DNA of 32,634 nucleotides from JAQTRU01 sp041645555 (GCA_041645555.1 JBAZPX010000012.1:1-32634); one strand, 5' to 3'. Counted from the stretch's first letter, positions 14,368 through 20,611 are shown. Notes: generated by a model from the sequence alone, not told the origin. Numbers and translations are program-made.

Positions 14368-15174
14368 ATGAAATTACCGCAACGTTTGGTTGTGAAATTC
14401 GGAACGCAAAACCTTTTTAACGGTTTGTGTTCGCTTAGTAGCGATGTTTTCTGCGATTACGCGAAACAAATTCATGAGCTCATGGGACTTGGCACGGAAG
14501 TAATTATTGTGAGTTCCGGAGCTATTCAGGCCGGCCGGGAGATAGCTACTAGAAACGGCATTGCCGAGGGTCGCCTGCACAAAAAAGAACTGGCCGCTCT
14601 CGGGACGGCCGAGTTAATGCATCTCTGGAAAGAGGCATTTAACAAAATACCGGGCGGGCGGCCAGTCGCGCAAATACTTGTTACCTACGCTAATTGGGAA
14701 AGCGATAAAGAACGCGGGAGTATCCAATCGTCAATCCTTTCTTTTGTCGCTTGCGGCGTCATTCCCGTTATTAACGAAAACGATGTTGTTTCCCAGCGTG
14801 AAATTCAATCAATGGAGAAGGGTATTAGCGAAAATGACCGGCTCGCGCGCATGATTGCGCTGCTGATTAAGGCGGACGCGGTTCTTTTTTTAACTGATGT
14901 TAACGGCATCTTTACCGGAAGCCCAAAGCAGGGTTCATCAGTATTACGATATGCTGAAGTAAAAGCCGGAGCAACAGCCAAGGAACTCGGGATTAGCGCC
15001 GAGACTTCTGATAGCAATGGGGGCATGATCGCTAAAATTAAGGAAGCGTCGCAATGCTTTATTGAAGGAGGGATGCGCGTTGCCATTGCCGGAAATCAGG
15101 AAAACGTTATCTGCAGATTTGTCGCAGGCGAACCGATAGGAACGCTTGTCGGCGATGAAACCAGATTAGAGTAA
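14368..15174 (+). CDS. proB: Glutamate 5-kinase-like amino acid kinase (no PUA domain)
   Basis: Amino acid kinase fold. Visible are N-terminal LVVKFGTQNL, VIIVSSGAIQAGREI, the AALGTAELM helix, VIPVINENDVV, ISENDRLARMIALLIKADAVLF with LTDVNGIF, and the C-terminal nucleotide-site segment SNGGMIAKIKEA. These match glutamate 5-kinase, which makes gamma-glutamyl phosphate for proline synthesis. The kinase domain is complete, but the PUA domain common in ProB is absent, as in some short forms. No proA or proC is in the window. I chose ATG 14368: GAGGAG lies 6 bases before it, whereas ATG 14362 would abut that site. A kinase for another acidic amino acid is possible. Confidence 0.78.
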   Translation: MKLPQRLVVKFGTQNLFNGLCSLSSDVFCDYAKQIHELMGLGTEVIIVSSGAIQAGREIATRNGIAEGRLHKKELAALGTAELMHLWKEAFNKIPGGRPVAQILVTYANWESDKERGSIQSSILSFVACGVIPVINENDVVSQREIQSMEKGISENDRLARMIALLIKADAVLFLTDVNGIFTGSPKQGSSVLRYAEVKAGATAKELGISAETSDSNGGMIAKIKEASQCFIEGGMRVAIAGNQENVICRFVAGEPIGTLVGDETRLE

Positions 15175-15195
15175 TTCAACGGTAAATACAAAAGC

Positions 15196-15228
15196 AAAGC
15201 CGTTCTTGGAAACAACAAGACCGGCTTT
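15196..15228 (+). terminator. Terminator of the ProB-like gene
   Basis: AAAGCCG-t-TCTTG, loop, CAAGA-c-CGGCTTT followed by TATTTTTT. Confidence 0.8.
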
Positions 15229-15250
15229 TATTTTTTCCTTAAATAAAAAT

Positions 15251-15283
15251 AGACCAACCCTAGAATGTTAATAGGATTGGTCT
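15251..15283 (-). terminator. Terminator of the 142-aa / 174-aa operon
   Basis: On the minus strand AGACCAATCC, loop, GG-TTGGTCT followed by ATTTTTATTT. It is convergent with the ProB terminator. Confidence 0.7.
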
Positions 15284-15308
15284 GTTGCGCATCGGTATGC
15301 CGCCTTTT

Positions 15309-15833
15309 TTAGACCTTGCGGTCGAAAAGGTCATTGCAGGCTTCAAGCAGGGGAACGAACAATGGATTGACGCTGATATCTATGATTCTCTTGGCGTCTC
15401 CGAGCACAAGCCAGCGAAATACCATCCAGATTACCAAGGTAACCGCTTCATCGCCGTATTCAGACAGGCCCGATACAGCGCCAACCATTCCCTGCCCGGC
15501 GATAACTCCTCCTGAATCGCTCGGCGCCGTAATGCCTCCGCCGTATCTCCCGTCTTCGGTATCGCGGCTTTGCCAGCTGCTGAAATGCCCCTCCCCTGAA
15601 AGAGCAGACAGGCGCCTGGCCTTTTCCTGGCAAAGTACGAAATATTTTTCGGCTTTTTCCGGCGAGCAAACGCCGAGTTCAATGGCCATTACCATTTTCC
15701 CGTTTTCCATGACGGCGAGAAATCCGCCCGTCCTTATCTTATCGGGATTTTCAGGCAAGGCTGTAAATCTTTCCATGACCGTTTCCGCGACTTCCAGAAA
15801 CTCTTTTCTTGATTCTCCGGCGATTCCTCGCAT
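15309..15833 (-). CDS. Unknown 174-aa protein, weak GlcG/HbpS-like pattern
   Basis: No firm family. The middle carries GGGITAPSDSGG, VIAGQGMVGAVSGLSEYGDE, a Gly-rich strand-turn pattern faintly like the C-terminal half of GlcG/HbpS (haem-degrading) domains. It is preceded by a helix with EKARRLSAL that could match that fold's A-x-KA-x-TA helix. This is a resemblance only. Its start has a strong Shine-Dalgarno (GAGGAGGG). It lies 25 bases after the 142-aa gene and shares its promoter and terminator. Confidence 0.65.
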   Translation of the reverse strand: MRGIAGESRKEFLEVAETVMERFTALPENPDKIRTGGFLAVMENGKMVMAIELGVCSPEKAEKYFVLCQEKARRLSALSGEGHFSSWQSRDTEDGRYGGGITAPSDSGGVIAGQGMVGAVSGLSEYGDEAVTLVIWMVFRWLVLGDAKRIIDISVNPLFVPLLEACNDLFDRKV

Positions 15834-15858
15834 GTTGCCCTCCTCGGTGGTGAAATGA

Positions 15859-16287
15859 TTATCCGGTTATTTTTTTCAACAACCTGTCCAGTTCTTTCCG
15901 GGTCGTTCCCGTTTCCTCCCAGGTTATAAGACCCATGCCAACGGCTTTAATGATAATGCCAGCCACGCTTTTGGCTTTTGCCGGGTTATTATCAAAAGCT
16001 TTGCTCTGGAAATCATGCACCAGGCCTTCAACGCGGTTTCTGGCTTTTGTATGAGCCCCGACAACACTGCTAAGCTGGTGATTGAAGCATTGAAGCTCAA
16101 GAAGAGCAAACTCTTCCTCGGTTATTTCCAGGTCTTCCCAGGCGCAGATTTTGCCAACAGCTTTTTTAATCCTGTCAACGGAAGTTTCCATGGCCGAATA
16201 CGAGATCTCGGGCTCGCTCTTTTTAGCTTCGCTCCGAAGCTTTTCCAGCTCTTCCTTAAGAGCTCCTATAATTTCGTTGTCTGCCAT
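15859..16287 (-). CDS. Unknown 142-aa helical protein
   Basis: The sequence is mostly helical and charged, beginning with an EELEKLRSEAKK-like coiled coil (residues 8-24). The C-terminal third (GIIIKAVGMGLITWEETGTT, then RKELDRLLKKI) may be a small compact domain. No catalytic motif is seen. AAGGAG lies 8 bases before ATG. It is the first gene of a two-gene operon with the 174-aa protein and has its own promoter at 16338-16366. Confidence 0.65.
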   Translation of the reverse strand: MADNEIIGALKEELEKLRSEAKKSEPEISYSAMETSVDRIKKAVGKICAWEDLEITEEEFALLELQCFNHQLSSVVGAHTKARNRVEGLVHDFQSKAFDNNPAKAKSVAGIIIKAVGMGLITWEETGTTRKELDRLLKKITG

Positions 16288-16337
16288 TTACGATTCTCCT
16301 TGGTTTGAAGTTAATAGGTACAAACTATGATGTTTTC

Positions 16338-16366
16338 TGTTTATCATAATTATGGCCCGAAGTCAA
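16338..16366 (-). promoter_or_regulatory. Promoter of the 142-aa / 174-aa operon
   Basis: TTGACT (16361-16366), 17-bp spacer, TAAACA (16338-16343), extended -10 TGA, minus strand. Confidence 0.6.
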
Positions 16367-16377
16367 TTCATAATAAA

Positions 16378-16396
16378 ACAAGGCCAACCGCCTTGT
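16378..16396. terminator. ACAAGGC hairpin module, copy 3, terminator-like
   Basis: ACAAGGC-caacc-GCCTTGT. On the minus strand TTTATT follows and then the -35 of the 142-aa operon, exactly as in copy 2. Confidence 0.7.
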
Positions 16397-16422
16397 CTTC
16401 TTTTACGGACTTTAAAACAGTT

Positions 16423-16457
16423 CCCTCTCCTGGCTAGGAGAGGGCGAGGGGTGAGGT
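16423..16457. repeat. CCTCACCCC-family palindrome
   Basis: CCCTCTCC-tggcta-GGAGAGGG followed by CGAGGGGTGAGG, one complete arm of the family seen in full at 8740-8787. Confidence 0.75.
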
Positions 16458-16478
16458 TTTGTTTAGTTTTGGGAGCGG

Positions 16479-16606
16479 TGGACAAAAATTATTGACCTAA
16501 AGTTGAAAATTTGCTAAAATTATTAATAATTAGTAGATGTGGACATTAAGTTAATAAAAGATGCTTGACTTAGCGAAAATTTTATGATAATATGGAAATA
16601 TGTCCA
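16479..16606. promoter_or_regulatory. Three TGGACA/TGTCCA sites around the mini-HTH operon promoter
   Basis: TGGACA starts at 16479 and 16540, and its inverse TGTCCA starts at 16601, so neighbouring sites are 61 bp apart. The outer two longer matches (TGGACAT 16540-16546, ATGTCCA 16600-16606) bracket the promoter. The even spacing of about six helical turns suggests looping or cooperative binding. The binding protein is unknown; the operon itself encodes several HTH proteins. Confidence 0.4.
16565..16593 (+). promoter_or_regulatory. Promoter of the mini-HTH operon
   Basis: TTGACT (16565-16570), 17-bp spacer, TAATAT (16588-16593) with extended -10 TGA. The transcript would start about 40 bases before the first small gene. 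Confidence 0.7.
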
Positions 16607-16637
16607 TTTTTTAGATAATAATTTATTATAAAAAACT

Positions 16638-16847
16638 ATGAACGACTTAGATTCTTTAAGTGGTTTAGACCAAAAATTATCAGCAATTTTAGCCATTTTA
16701 ATCTATTATGGTGAAAGTAAAAAGGATGGAGATAAGATAGAGGTTATTTTATCGAAAACTGGGCTTAAAGCTGGCGAGATTGCTAAGGTAACCAATAAAA
16801 GCCTTGCTGCAGTTCAAAAAACATTACAGCGGGCAGGAAAAAATTAA
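16638..16847 (+). CDS. Mini helix-turn-helix protein 1 (69 aa)
   Basis: The first gene of a five-gene, very AT-rich operon. A hydrophobic/amphipathic helix (LSAILAILIYYGE, about residues 14-26) precedes a helix-turn-helix, LSKTGLKAGEIAKVTNKSLA, then AVQKTLQRAGK (about 38-67). The HTH has the layout of sigma-70 region 4: short helix, GLKAGEIA, turn, recognition helix. The next gene shares the same plan, including the (A/G)xLAIL helix, so the two look like diverged copies. No function is known. It is too small for anything but a DNA-binding or adaptor role. There is no Shine-Dalgarno; 4 bases separate it from the next ATG. Confidence 0.75.
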   Translation: MNDLDSLSGLDQKLSAILAILIYYGESKKDGDKIEVILSKTGLKAGEIAKVTNKSLAAVQKTLQRAGKN

Positions 16848-16851
16848 TTAT

Positions 16852-17082
16852 ATGACCGAAAAACAATTTAAAGAGCTTTTAGAGGCTCAAAAAGAGATAA
16901 TGGGGTTACTTGCTATTTTAGTTAAACGAGACATGCTACAATCTTCCTTAATAAGAGAGATGGCGATGGTTGGCCTAAGACCGAAAAGAATTGCCGAACT
17001 GCTAAATACAACCCCTAATACTATTAATGTTTCATTAAGTCAATTTAAAAGGTCGACAAAGAGTTTAAAAAATATTAAATAA
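16852..17082 (+). CDS. Mini helix-turn-helix protein 2 (76 aa)
   Basis: I use ATG 16852; the upstream in-frame TTG at 16804 would overlap gene 1 and extend into it for no reason. A helix LLEAQKEIMGLLAILVKRDM (9-28) is followed by REMAMVGLRPKRIAELLNTT, then PNTINVSLSQFKR (34-66), a clear sigma-4-like HTH with GLRPKRIAELL and recognition helix TPNTINVSLSQ. The C-terminus is basic. It is parallel in architecture to protein 1. The HTH is the best preserved of the four small proteins. Cotranscription is expected from 4- and 15-base gaps. Confidence 0.8.
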   Translation: MTEKQFKELLEAQKEIMGLLAILVKRDMLQSSLIREMAMVGLRPKRIAELLNTTPNTINVSLSQFKRSTKSLKNIK

Positions 17083-17097
17083 ATTAAAAAAAACCAT

Positions 17098-17271
17098 ATG
17101 AAAGAAGAAAAAAAAGATGAGCTGAAACAACTCGTTTATTTAGCTCAATGCCAATTTATCTTGGAAGCAAAGAAAAATGGCATGAGTAGCGAGGATGTTA
17201 GGAAAATATTGAATTTGAATAATAATAAATTATTCAAGATTTGGAAACTTATAAAGATTAAAAATAAATAA
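17098..17271 (+). CDS. Mini helix-turn-helix protein 3 (57 aa)
   Basis: A 57-residue reading frame: ATG 17098, stop TAA 17269-17271. A helix LKQLVYLAQCQFILEAKKN is followed by GMSSEDVRKILNLNNNKLFK, then IWKLIKIK, the same helix-then-HTH plan as its neighbours with a more degenerate turn. It fits the operon spacing exactly: 15 bases after gene 2 and 4 bases before gene 4, with no competing frame. The purine-rich stretch upstream is not a real Shine-Dalgarno. Confidence 0.65.
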   Translation: MKEEKKDELKQLVYLAQCQFILEAKKNGMSSEDVRKILNLNNNKLFKIWKLIKIKNK

Positions 17272-17275
17272 TAAT

Positions 17276-17455
17276 ATGGCAAAAAAGAAAAAACAGAAAC
17301 AAATGGATAATTGTGAAGCTATAAAAAGATTGTTAATTTTGCAACTCATTTCTCAAGAGGTTAGTACTAACTTTATAGGAAAGGTTTTAGGAGTAGATGG
17401 TAGCACTATAAGAAAAATGGTACCCCAGCTGGATGGAAGTAAAAAAAAGAAATAA
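17276..17455 (+). CDS. Mini helix-turn-helix protein 4 (59 aa)
   Basis: A 59-residue frame from ATG 17276 to TAA 17453-17455. Basic N-terminus KKKKQKQ, helix EAIKRLLILQLISQE, then VSTNFIGKVLGVDGSTIRKM, an HTH with the classical IGKVLGVDGSTIRKM spacing, and a basic tail GSKKKK. The pattern (I/L)xxLLxxQLIxxxVSxxxIxxxLGVxxSTIxK matches proteins 1-3, so all four probably descend from one mini-HTH. It lies 9 bases before the 232-aa gene. Confidence 0.68.
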   Translation: MAKKKKQKQMDNCEAIKRLLILQLISQEVSTNFIGKVLGVDGSTIRKMVPQLDGSKKKK

Positions 17456-17464
17456 AAAATATTT

Positions 17465-18163
17465 ATGTCTAAATTAAAACCAGAAATTTTAGATTATTTG
17501 TCTAAAAGATTGGGTTTGGCTAGTAATTCTGTGCAGCAATATATTTCACATACAAGAACTAAATATCCGAGCTTGACAATAAATGCTGCGGCACAAATTT
17601 TTGCGCTTCAAAAGGGGGTAACTGTTTTAAGAATGTTAAATAGTGATGATAGAGAGACCTTACCAAATATAGACTCTGAGAAAGAAAAAATTTCTGTTAA
17701 GTCAAAAAAGTCAAAAAAAGATAGGATAGTTAATTTTTTCAAATATAATACAGAAGAGTATTTCAAAAGGGGGCATATTGATGAGGTTAATAGGGCCTAT
17801 ACGAAAAGATGCTATACATCTGCGTTTATTTTGTGTCGTAAGATTATAGAAAATTTAATAATAGATATTTTAAAAAAGAAGTTTCCTAGAAATGGAGAAT
17901 TATATTGGGATGATGGGAGAAAAAGATATTTAGATTTTGGTAAAATTTTAGAGAATTTATATAAAAAAAGAACAAGTTTTGGAGCAGACATAAAGGTTAT
18001 AGAAAGATTAAACCAGAAAACAAAACCATTCAAAGAAGACGCAAATGATAAAGCCCATTCTTGGTTTCATTTAGTCAAAAATAAAAAGGAAATAGATGAC
18101 ATTGAGATTGATACTATAGTCGAATTAATTAAAGTTTTAGAAAAAAATGTTAATATAAAATAA
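17465..18163 (+). CDS. HTH plus DUF4145/HEPN-like protein (232 aa), last gene of the mini-HTH operon
   Basis: Residues 5-35 (ILDYLSKRLGLASNSVQQYI, then SHTRTKYP) look like an HTH. A short helical module (TINAAAQIFALQKGVTVLRM) follows, then a lysine-rich linker (65-90). The C-terminal half is all-helical: YTSAFILCRKIIENLIIDIL (115-135) and EDANDKAHSWFHLV (about 190-203), then a helix to the end. A first helix with R/K-xxxEN-xxxxIL and a later N-x-x-AH resemble DUF4145, a HEPN-clan domain often found in RNases and abortive-infection proteins. The usual HEPN R-x4-6-H is not seen, so it may be non-catalytic. The role as effector of the operon is inference. Confidence 0.7.
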   Translation: MSKLKPEILDYLSKRLGLASNSVQQYISHTRTKYPSLTINAAAQIFALQKGVTVLRMLNSDDRETLPNIDSEKEKISVKSKKSKKDRIVNFFKYNTEEYFKRGHIDEVNRAYTKRCYTSAFILCRKIIENLIIDILKKKFPRNGELYWDDGRKRYLDFGKILENLYKKRTSFGADIKVIERLNQKTKPFKEDANDKAHSWFHLVKNKKEIDDIEIDTIVELIKVLEKNVNIK

Positions 18164-18236
18164 TTTTGTATTTCCGCCACATCACAGTCTCCGCTCGTCT
18201 CGTTCGTAAGTGGTTTTTTGTTTGCTTTTCTCTATA

Positions 18237-18267
18237 ACAAAAGCCGCGCTTTGGGCGTGGCTTTTGT
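18237..18267 (+). terminator. Terminator of the mini-HTH operon
   Basis: ACAAAAGCCGCGC, loop TTTGG, GCGTGGCTTTTGT (13 bp with one G-T), with T-rich arm and TTTA. It lies 73 bases after the last stop. Confidence 0.8.
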
Positions 18268-18315
18268 TTAAGAAGTATATTAACTGATTGAGTTCAATAT
18301 AATATTACTCTTTAT

Positions 18316-18486
18316 TTAGAATCGTCTCGGACGATCCTGCACTTTCTGCCTGTGGCAATCACGGCAAAATAGTGGTCTGTCTCCGCTCGGTTCGAAAGGT
18401 AATTCGGTAATAGCGGCCCCGCATTGTGAGCAGGTCCAGTTTCCCTGGTACATCTTCCGGTCACCGGCGTTGTTTTGATACGACAT
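18316..18486 (-). CDS. CxxC/CxxC zinc-ribbon mini-protein, copy 1 (56 aa)
   Basis: Read from ATG at 18486 to TAA at 18316-18318. The core is MYQGNWTCSQCGAAITELPF, then EPSGDRPLFCRDCHRQ: two CxxC pairs 18 residues apart, a small zinc ribbon of the CxxC-x17-CxxC type common in CPR and some archaea. The tail is basic. Its function is unknown; such ribbons often bind nucleic acid or protein. A paralogue lies at 20278-20448 on the same strand. It has a strong promoter and a ~75-base leader containing the direct repeat CGTAAAAT. Confidence 0.88.
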   Translation of the reverse strand: MSYQNNAGDRKMYQGNWTCSQCGAAITELPFEPSGDRPLFCRDCHRQKVQDRPRRF

Positions 18487-18559
18487 TCGTTTGTTCGTTT
18501 TGTTTACGTAGATTTACTTAGCGTAAAATGAACGTAAAATATTATTAAATTATGATAAC

Positions 18560-18588
18560 AGTATAGCAAAGATACGGATTTTTGTCAA
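18560..18588 (-). promoter_or_regulatory. Promoter of zinc-ribbon copy 1
   Basis: TTGACA (18583-18588), 17-bp spacer, TATACT (18560-18565) with TTTGC before it (extended -10), minus strand. Confidence 0.8.
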
Positions 18589-18668
18589 CCCCGTTGCAAA
18601 CCCCGCTTCTAATGGGGCCAATAATAAGGGTTTCCCATCATTTTAAGCTTTAAAACTAAAACGCTAAT

Positions 18669-18697
18669 TTGTTGTCCTATTTTTAATTTGCTATACT
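18669..18697 (+). promoter_or_regulatory. Promoter of the SDR gene
   Basis: TTGTTG (18669-18674), 17-bp spacer, TATACT (18692-18697), again preceded by TTTGC. Confidence 0.65.
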
Positions 18698-18728
18698 AGG
18701 AATGTATTATTAATTAAAACTAAAATTT

Positions 18729-19523
18729 ATGCCGAATAAAACAATAGGCGAATTATTTAATTTAAGCGGGAAAACCGCGATCGTGACCGGCGGCGCTATG
18801 GGCATCGGCTTTGGGATAGTCAGACGGCTTTATGAAGCCGGAGCCAATATCGTGATTGCCGATATTGATAAAAAAGTCGGAGAAGAAAAAGCCGAGGAGT
18901 TAAGCGGAAAGAAAAATAAGGTTATTTTTATTAAAACCGATGTCAGCTCGGAAAAGGACGTGAAAAATTTAATAAGTAAAACCGTGAAAGAATTCGGCGG
19001 GCTTAATATTTTTGTTAATAACGCCGGGATATTCCCTAACAAGCTGATTTTAGACATGGACTTAGCGCTTTGGGAAAAAATTCAGGCGATTAACCTGCGC
19101 GGAGTTTTTCTCTGCTGCCGTGAAGCGGGTAAGGCAATGGTAAAGGCCGGCCAGGGCAATATTATCAACATCGCCTCTATTGACGCTCTGCACCCAAGCA
19201 TGCCGGGTCTGGCTTCTTACGACGCTTCCAAGCACGGGGTTTGGGGCTTTACCAAGAATTTTGCTTTGGAAGTGGCGAAAAAAGGAGTCCGGGTTAACGC
19301 CATTGCTCCGGGCGGGATTAGTACTGAAGGAGTGCAGAAGATGAACGGGGGAGGAGGCGCAAATCAGGAAGAAATGATAAAGCAATTTACGCAAAAGATT
19401 CCTTTAGGCCGGTTTGGGGAGCCGGATGAAATCGCTTTGGCGGTTCTTTTTCTGGCCAGCGAGGCCTCGTCTTATATGACCGGTTCTATGATCGTGGTGG
19501 ACGGCGGGTTTTTACTGACTTAG
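18729..19523 (+). CDS. Short-chain dehydrogenase/reductase (FabG-like)
   Basis: A classical SDR: NAD(P)-binding TGGAMGIG (20-27), NNAG (97-100), catalytic Ser 150, Tyr 164 and Lys 168 (S..YDASK), and the conserved NAIAPGGI loop. ADID at the end of beta-2 suggests NAD rather than NADP preference. 264 aa is typical. The family covers 3-oxoacyl-ACP reductase and many alcohol/sugar dehydrogenases, and the substrate cannot be read. An acyl carrier protein is encoded at 31499 but no other fatty-acid genes are here. It is a monocistronic unit with its own promoter and terminator and no visible Shine-Dalgarno. Confidence 0.9.
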   Translation: MPNKTIGELFNLSGKTAIVTGGAMGIGFGIVRRLYEAGANIVIADIDKKVGEEKAEELSGKKNKVIFIKTDVSSEKDVKNLISKTVKEFGGLNIFVNNAGIFPNKLILDMDLALWEKIQAINLRGVFLCCREAGKAMVKAGQGNIINIASIDALHPSMPGLASYDASKHGVWGFTKNFALEVAKKGVRVNAIAPGGISTEGVQKMNGGGGANQEEMIKQFTQKIPLGRFGEPDEIALAVLFLASEASSYMTGSMIVVDGGFLLT

Positions 19524-19543
19524 ACAAATGAGATTTAGAATAT

Positions 19544-19571
19544 AAAACTACCTTTGATAAGAGGTAGTTTT
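19544..19571 (+). terminator. Terminator of the SDR gene
   Basis: AAAACTACCT, 8-base loop, AGGTAGTTTT followed by TAATT. It starts 21 bases after the stop. Confidence 0.8.
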
Positions 19572-19634
19572 AATTATGTGGAAAATTTTTATGGATGATA
19601 GATAACTAAAGGTGCCAGGGACGCTTCGCTGAGA

Positions 19635-19658
19635 CCTACTTTTGTAACCAAAAGTAGG
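19635..19658. repeat. Hairpin CCTACTTTTG/CAAAAGTAGG in a gene-free stretch
   Basis: A perfect 10-bp stem with loop TAAC, followed by TCCCGAGGCCTCGGGA. The gene-free stretch 19572-19785 otherwise shows nothing coding. It looks like debris of dispersed palindromes. Confidence 0.55.
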
Positions 19659-19785
19659 CAATCCCGAGGCCTCGGGACGGGGGCCTCAATTCGCTATCAC
19701 GTTGATTAATCTTTAGCTGGGCTCGCCTTGGCGCTGGAGTTTAAGCCCCCGAACCCCTTGGTGATTTAAACACGAACCGTTTGTT

Positions 19786-19815
19786 TTGACATTCTCAAGA
19801 AATCTGTGATAAAAT
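19786..19815 (+). promoter_or_regulatory. Promoter of thioredoxin
   Basis: TTGACA (19786-19791), 18-bp spacer, TAAAAT (19810-19815), with TGA before the -10. Confidence 0.75.
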
Positions 19816-19847
19816 ATTCCTATATTTAATAATTTAGAAATTAATTT

Positions 19848-20171
19848 ATGGCGAAAGTTTTTAATGATAAAAATTTTAATAAAGAAGTGATCGAGGCCTC
19901 AAAAGAAAAACCGGTTTTGGTGGATTTTTTCGCTACCTGGTGCGGACCTTGTAAAATTCAGGGCCCGATAATTGATGAAGTGGCCGAGGAGATAGGGGAA
20001 AAGGCCGTGGTAGGCAAACTCAATACGGAAGAAGCTCCGGAAACGTCAGACCGATACGGAATTATGGGCGTTCCGACGATTTTATTATTTAAAGGCGGGG
20101 AAGTGAAAGAAACTCTTAATAACCTGCAGCCCAAAGAAGTTTTAGTAGAAACCATTAAAAAATATTTATAA
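19848..20171 (+). CDS. trxA: Thioredoxin
   Basis: A complete 107-aa thioredoxin fold with redox site ATWCGPCK (Cys 32, Cys 35), VDFFATW beta-3, and the cis-proline loop GVPTILLF. There is no signal peptide, so it is cytoplasmic and would be kept reduced by a thioredoxin reductase not in this window. It could feed electrons to the thioredoxin-CcdA fusion at 4839. It is monocistronic with its own promoter and a very strong terminator. Confidence 0.95.
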   Translation: MAKVFNDKNFNKEVIEASKEKPVLVDFFATWCGPCKIQGPIIDEVAEEIGEKAVVGKLNTEEAPETSDRYGIMGVPTILLFKGGEVKETLNNLQPKEVLVETIKKYL

Positions 20172-20180
20172 ATAGCATAA

Positions 20181-20213
20181 AAAAATCACCCCGGATAACC
20201 CGGGGTGATTTTT
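20181..20213 (+). terminator. Terminator of trxA
   Basis: AAAAATCACCCCGG-ataac-CCGGGGTGATTTTTT, 10 bases after the stop. It is nearly symmetrical, so it also serves the minus strand (zinc-ribbon copy 2). Confidence 0.9.
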
Positions 20214-20277
20214 TAATACGTTGGTTTAATTACCGATAAGAGTTTATGTTATCTTATGATAGATTAAAGTCTCCAAC

Positions 20278-20448
20278 TTATCTCCTTGGCTGGCTGTCAC
20301 GTCTTTGTCTGTGGCAGTCGCGGCAGAAAATCGGTCTGTCTCCGTCCGGCTGAAAAGGCAGTTCGGTAATTTCCGCACCGCAGCCAGAGCAGGTCCAATT
20401 TCCCTGGTACATTTGGCGTTGGCCAAAGGAGCTGTTTTGATCGCTCAT
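20278..20448 (-). CDS. CxxC/CxxC zinc-ribbon mini-protein, copy 2 (56 aa)
   Basis: Read from ATG at 20448 to TAA at 20278-20280. The core QMYQGNWTCSGCGAEITELP, then FQPDGDRPIFCRDCHRQ is nearly identical to copy 1 at 18316-18486. The two are the same length, differ mainly at the termini, and keep all four cysteines with the same 18-residue spacing. Expression from a TTGACA promoter about 80 bases upstream is likely. Two close copies within 2 kb on the same strand suggest a local duplication around the SDR and thioredoxin genes. Confidence 0.88.
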   Translation of the reverse strand: MSDQNSSFGQRQMYQGNWTCSGCGAEITELPFQPDGDRPIFCRDCHRQRRDSQPRR

Positions 20449-20524
20449 TTAATGCTTTTTTGTCTTGCCTAAGCTTAAGTTTTTAAAAATAAGCCGGGCA
20501 AAATCCTTAATTAATTATGGCTAT

Positions 20525-20552
20525 AATGTATCATATAGTCTAGTTTTGTCAA
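20525..20552 (-). promoter_or_regulatory. Promoter of zinc-ribbon copy 2
   Basis: TTGACA (20547-20552), 16-bp spacer, TACATT (20525-20530) with extended -10 TGA, minus strand. Confidence 0.5.
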
Positions 20553-20556
20553 TTAA

Positions 20557-20603
20557 CCTCACCCTCCGCCTCGGCGAGCCTTCGGCGGGACGACGGGGTG
20601 AGG
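20557..20603. repeat. CCTCACCC-type palindrome with inserted centre
   Basis: CCTCACCC at one end and GGGGTGAGG at the other enclose CGCCTCGGCGAG and CTTCGGCGGGACG segments, so it looks like a CCTCACCCC element merged with the CGCC..GGCG hairpin family. Confidence 0.6.
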
Positions 20604-20611
20604 TAAAGAAA

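Noticed and set aside
16804..16851. TTG start extending mini-HTH protein 2 by 16 residues
   Set aside because: It overlaps gene 1 out of frame. The ATG at 16852 restores normal operon spacing and the parallel architecture with gene 1.
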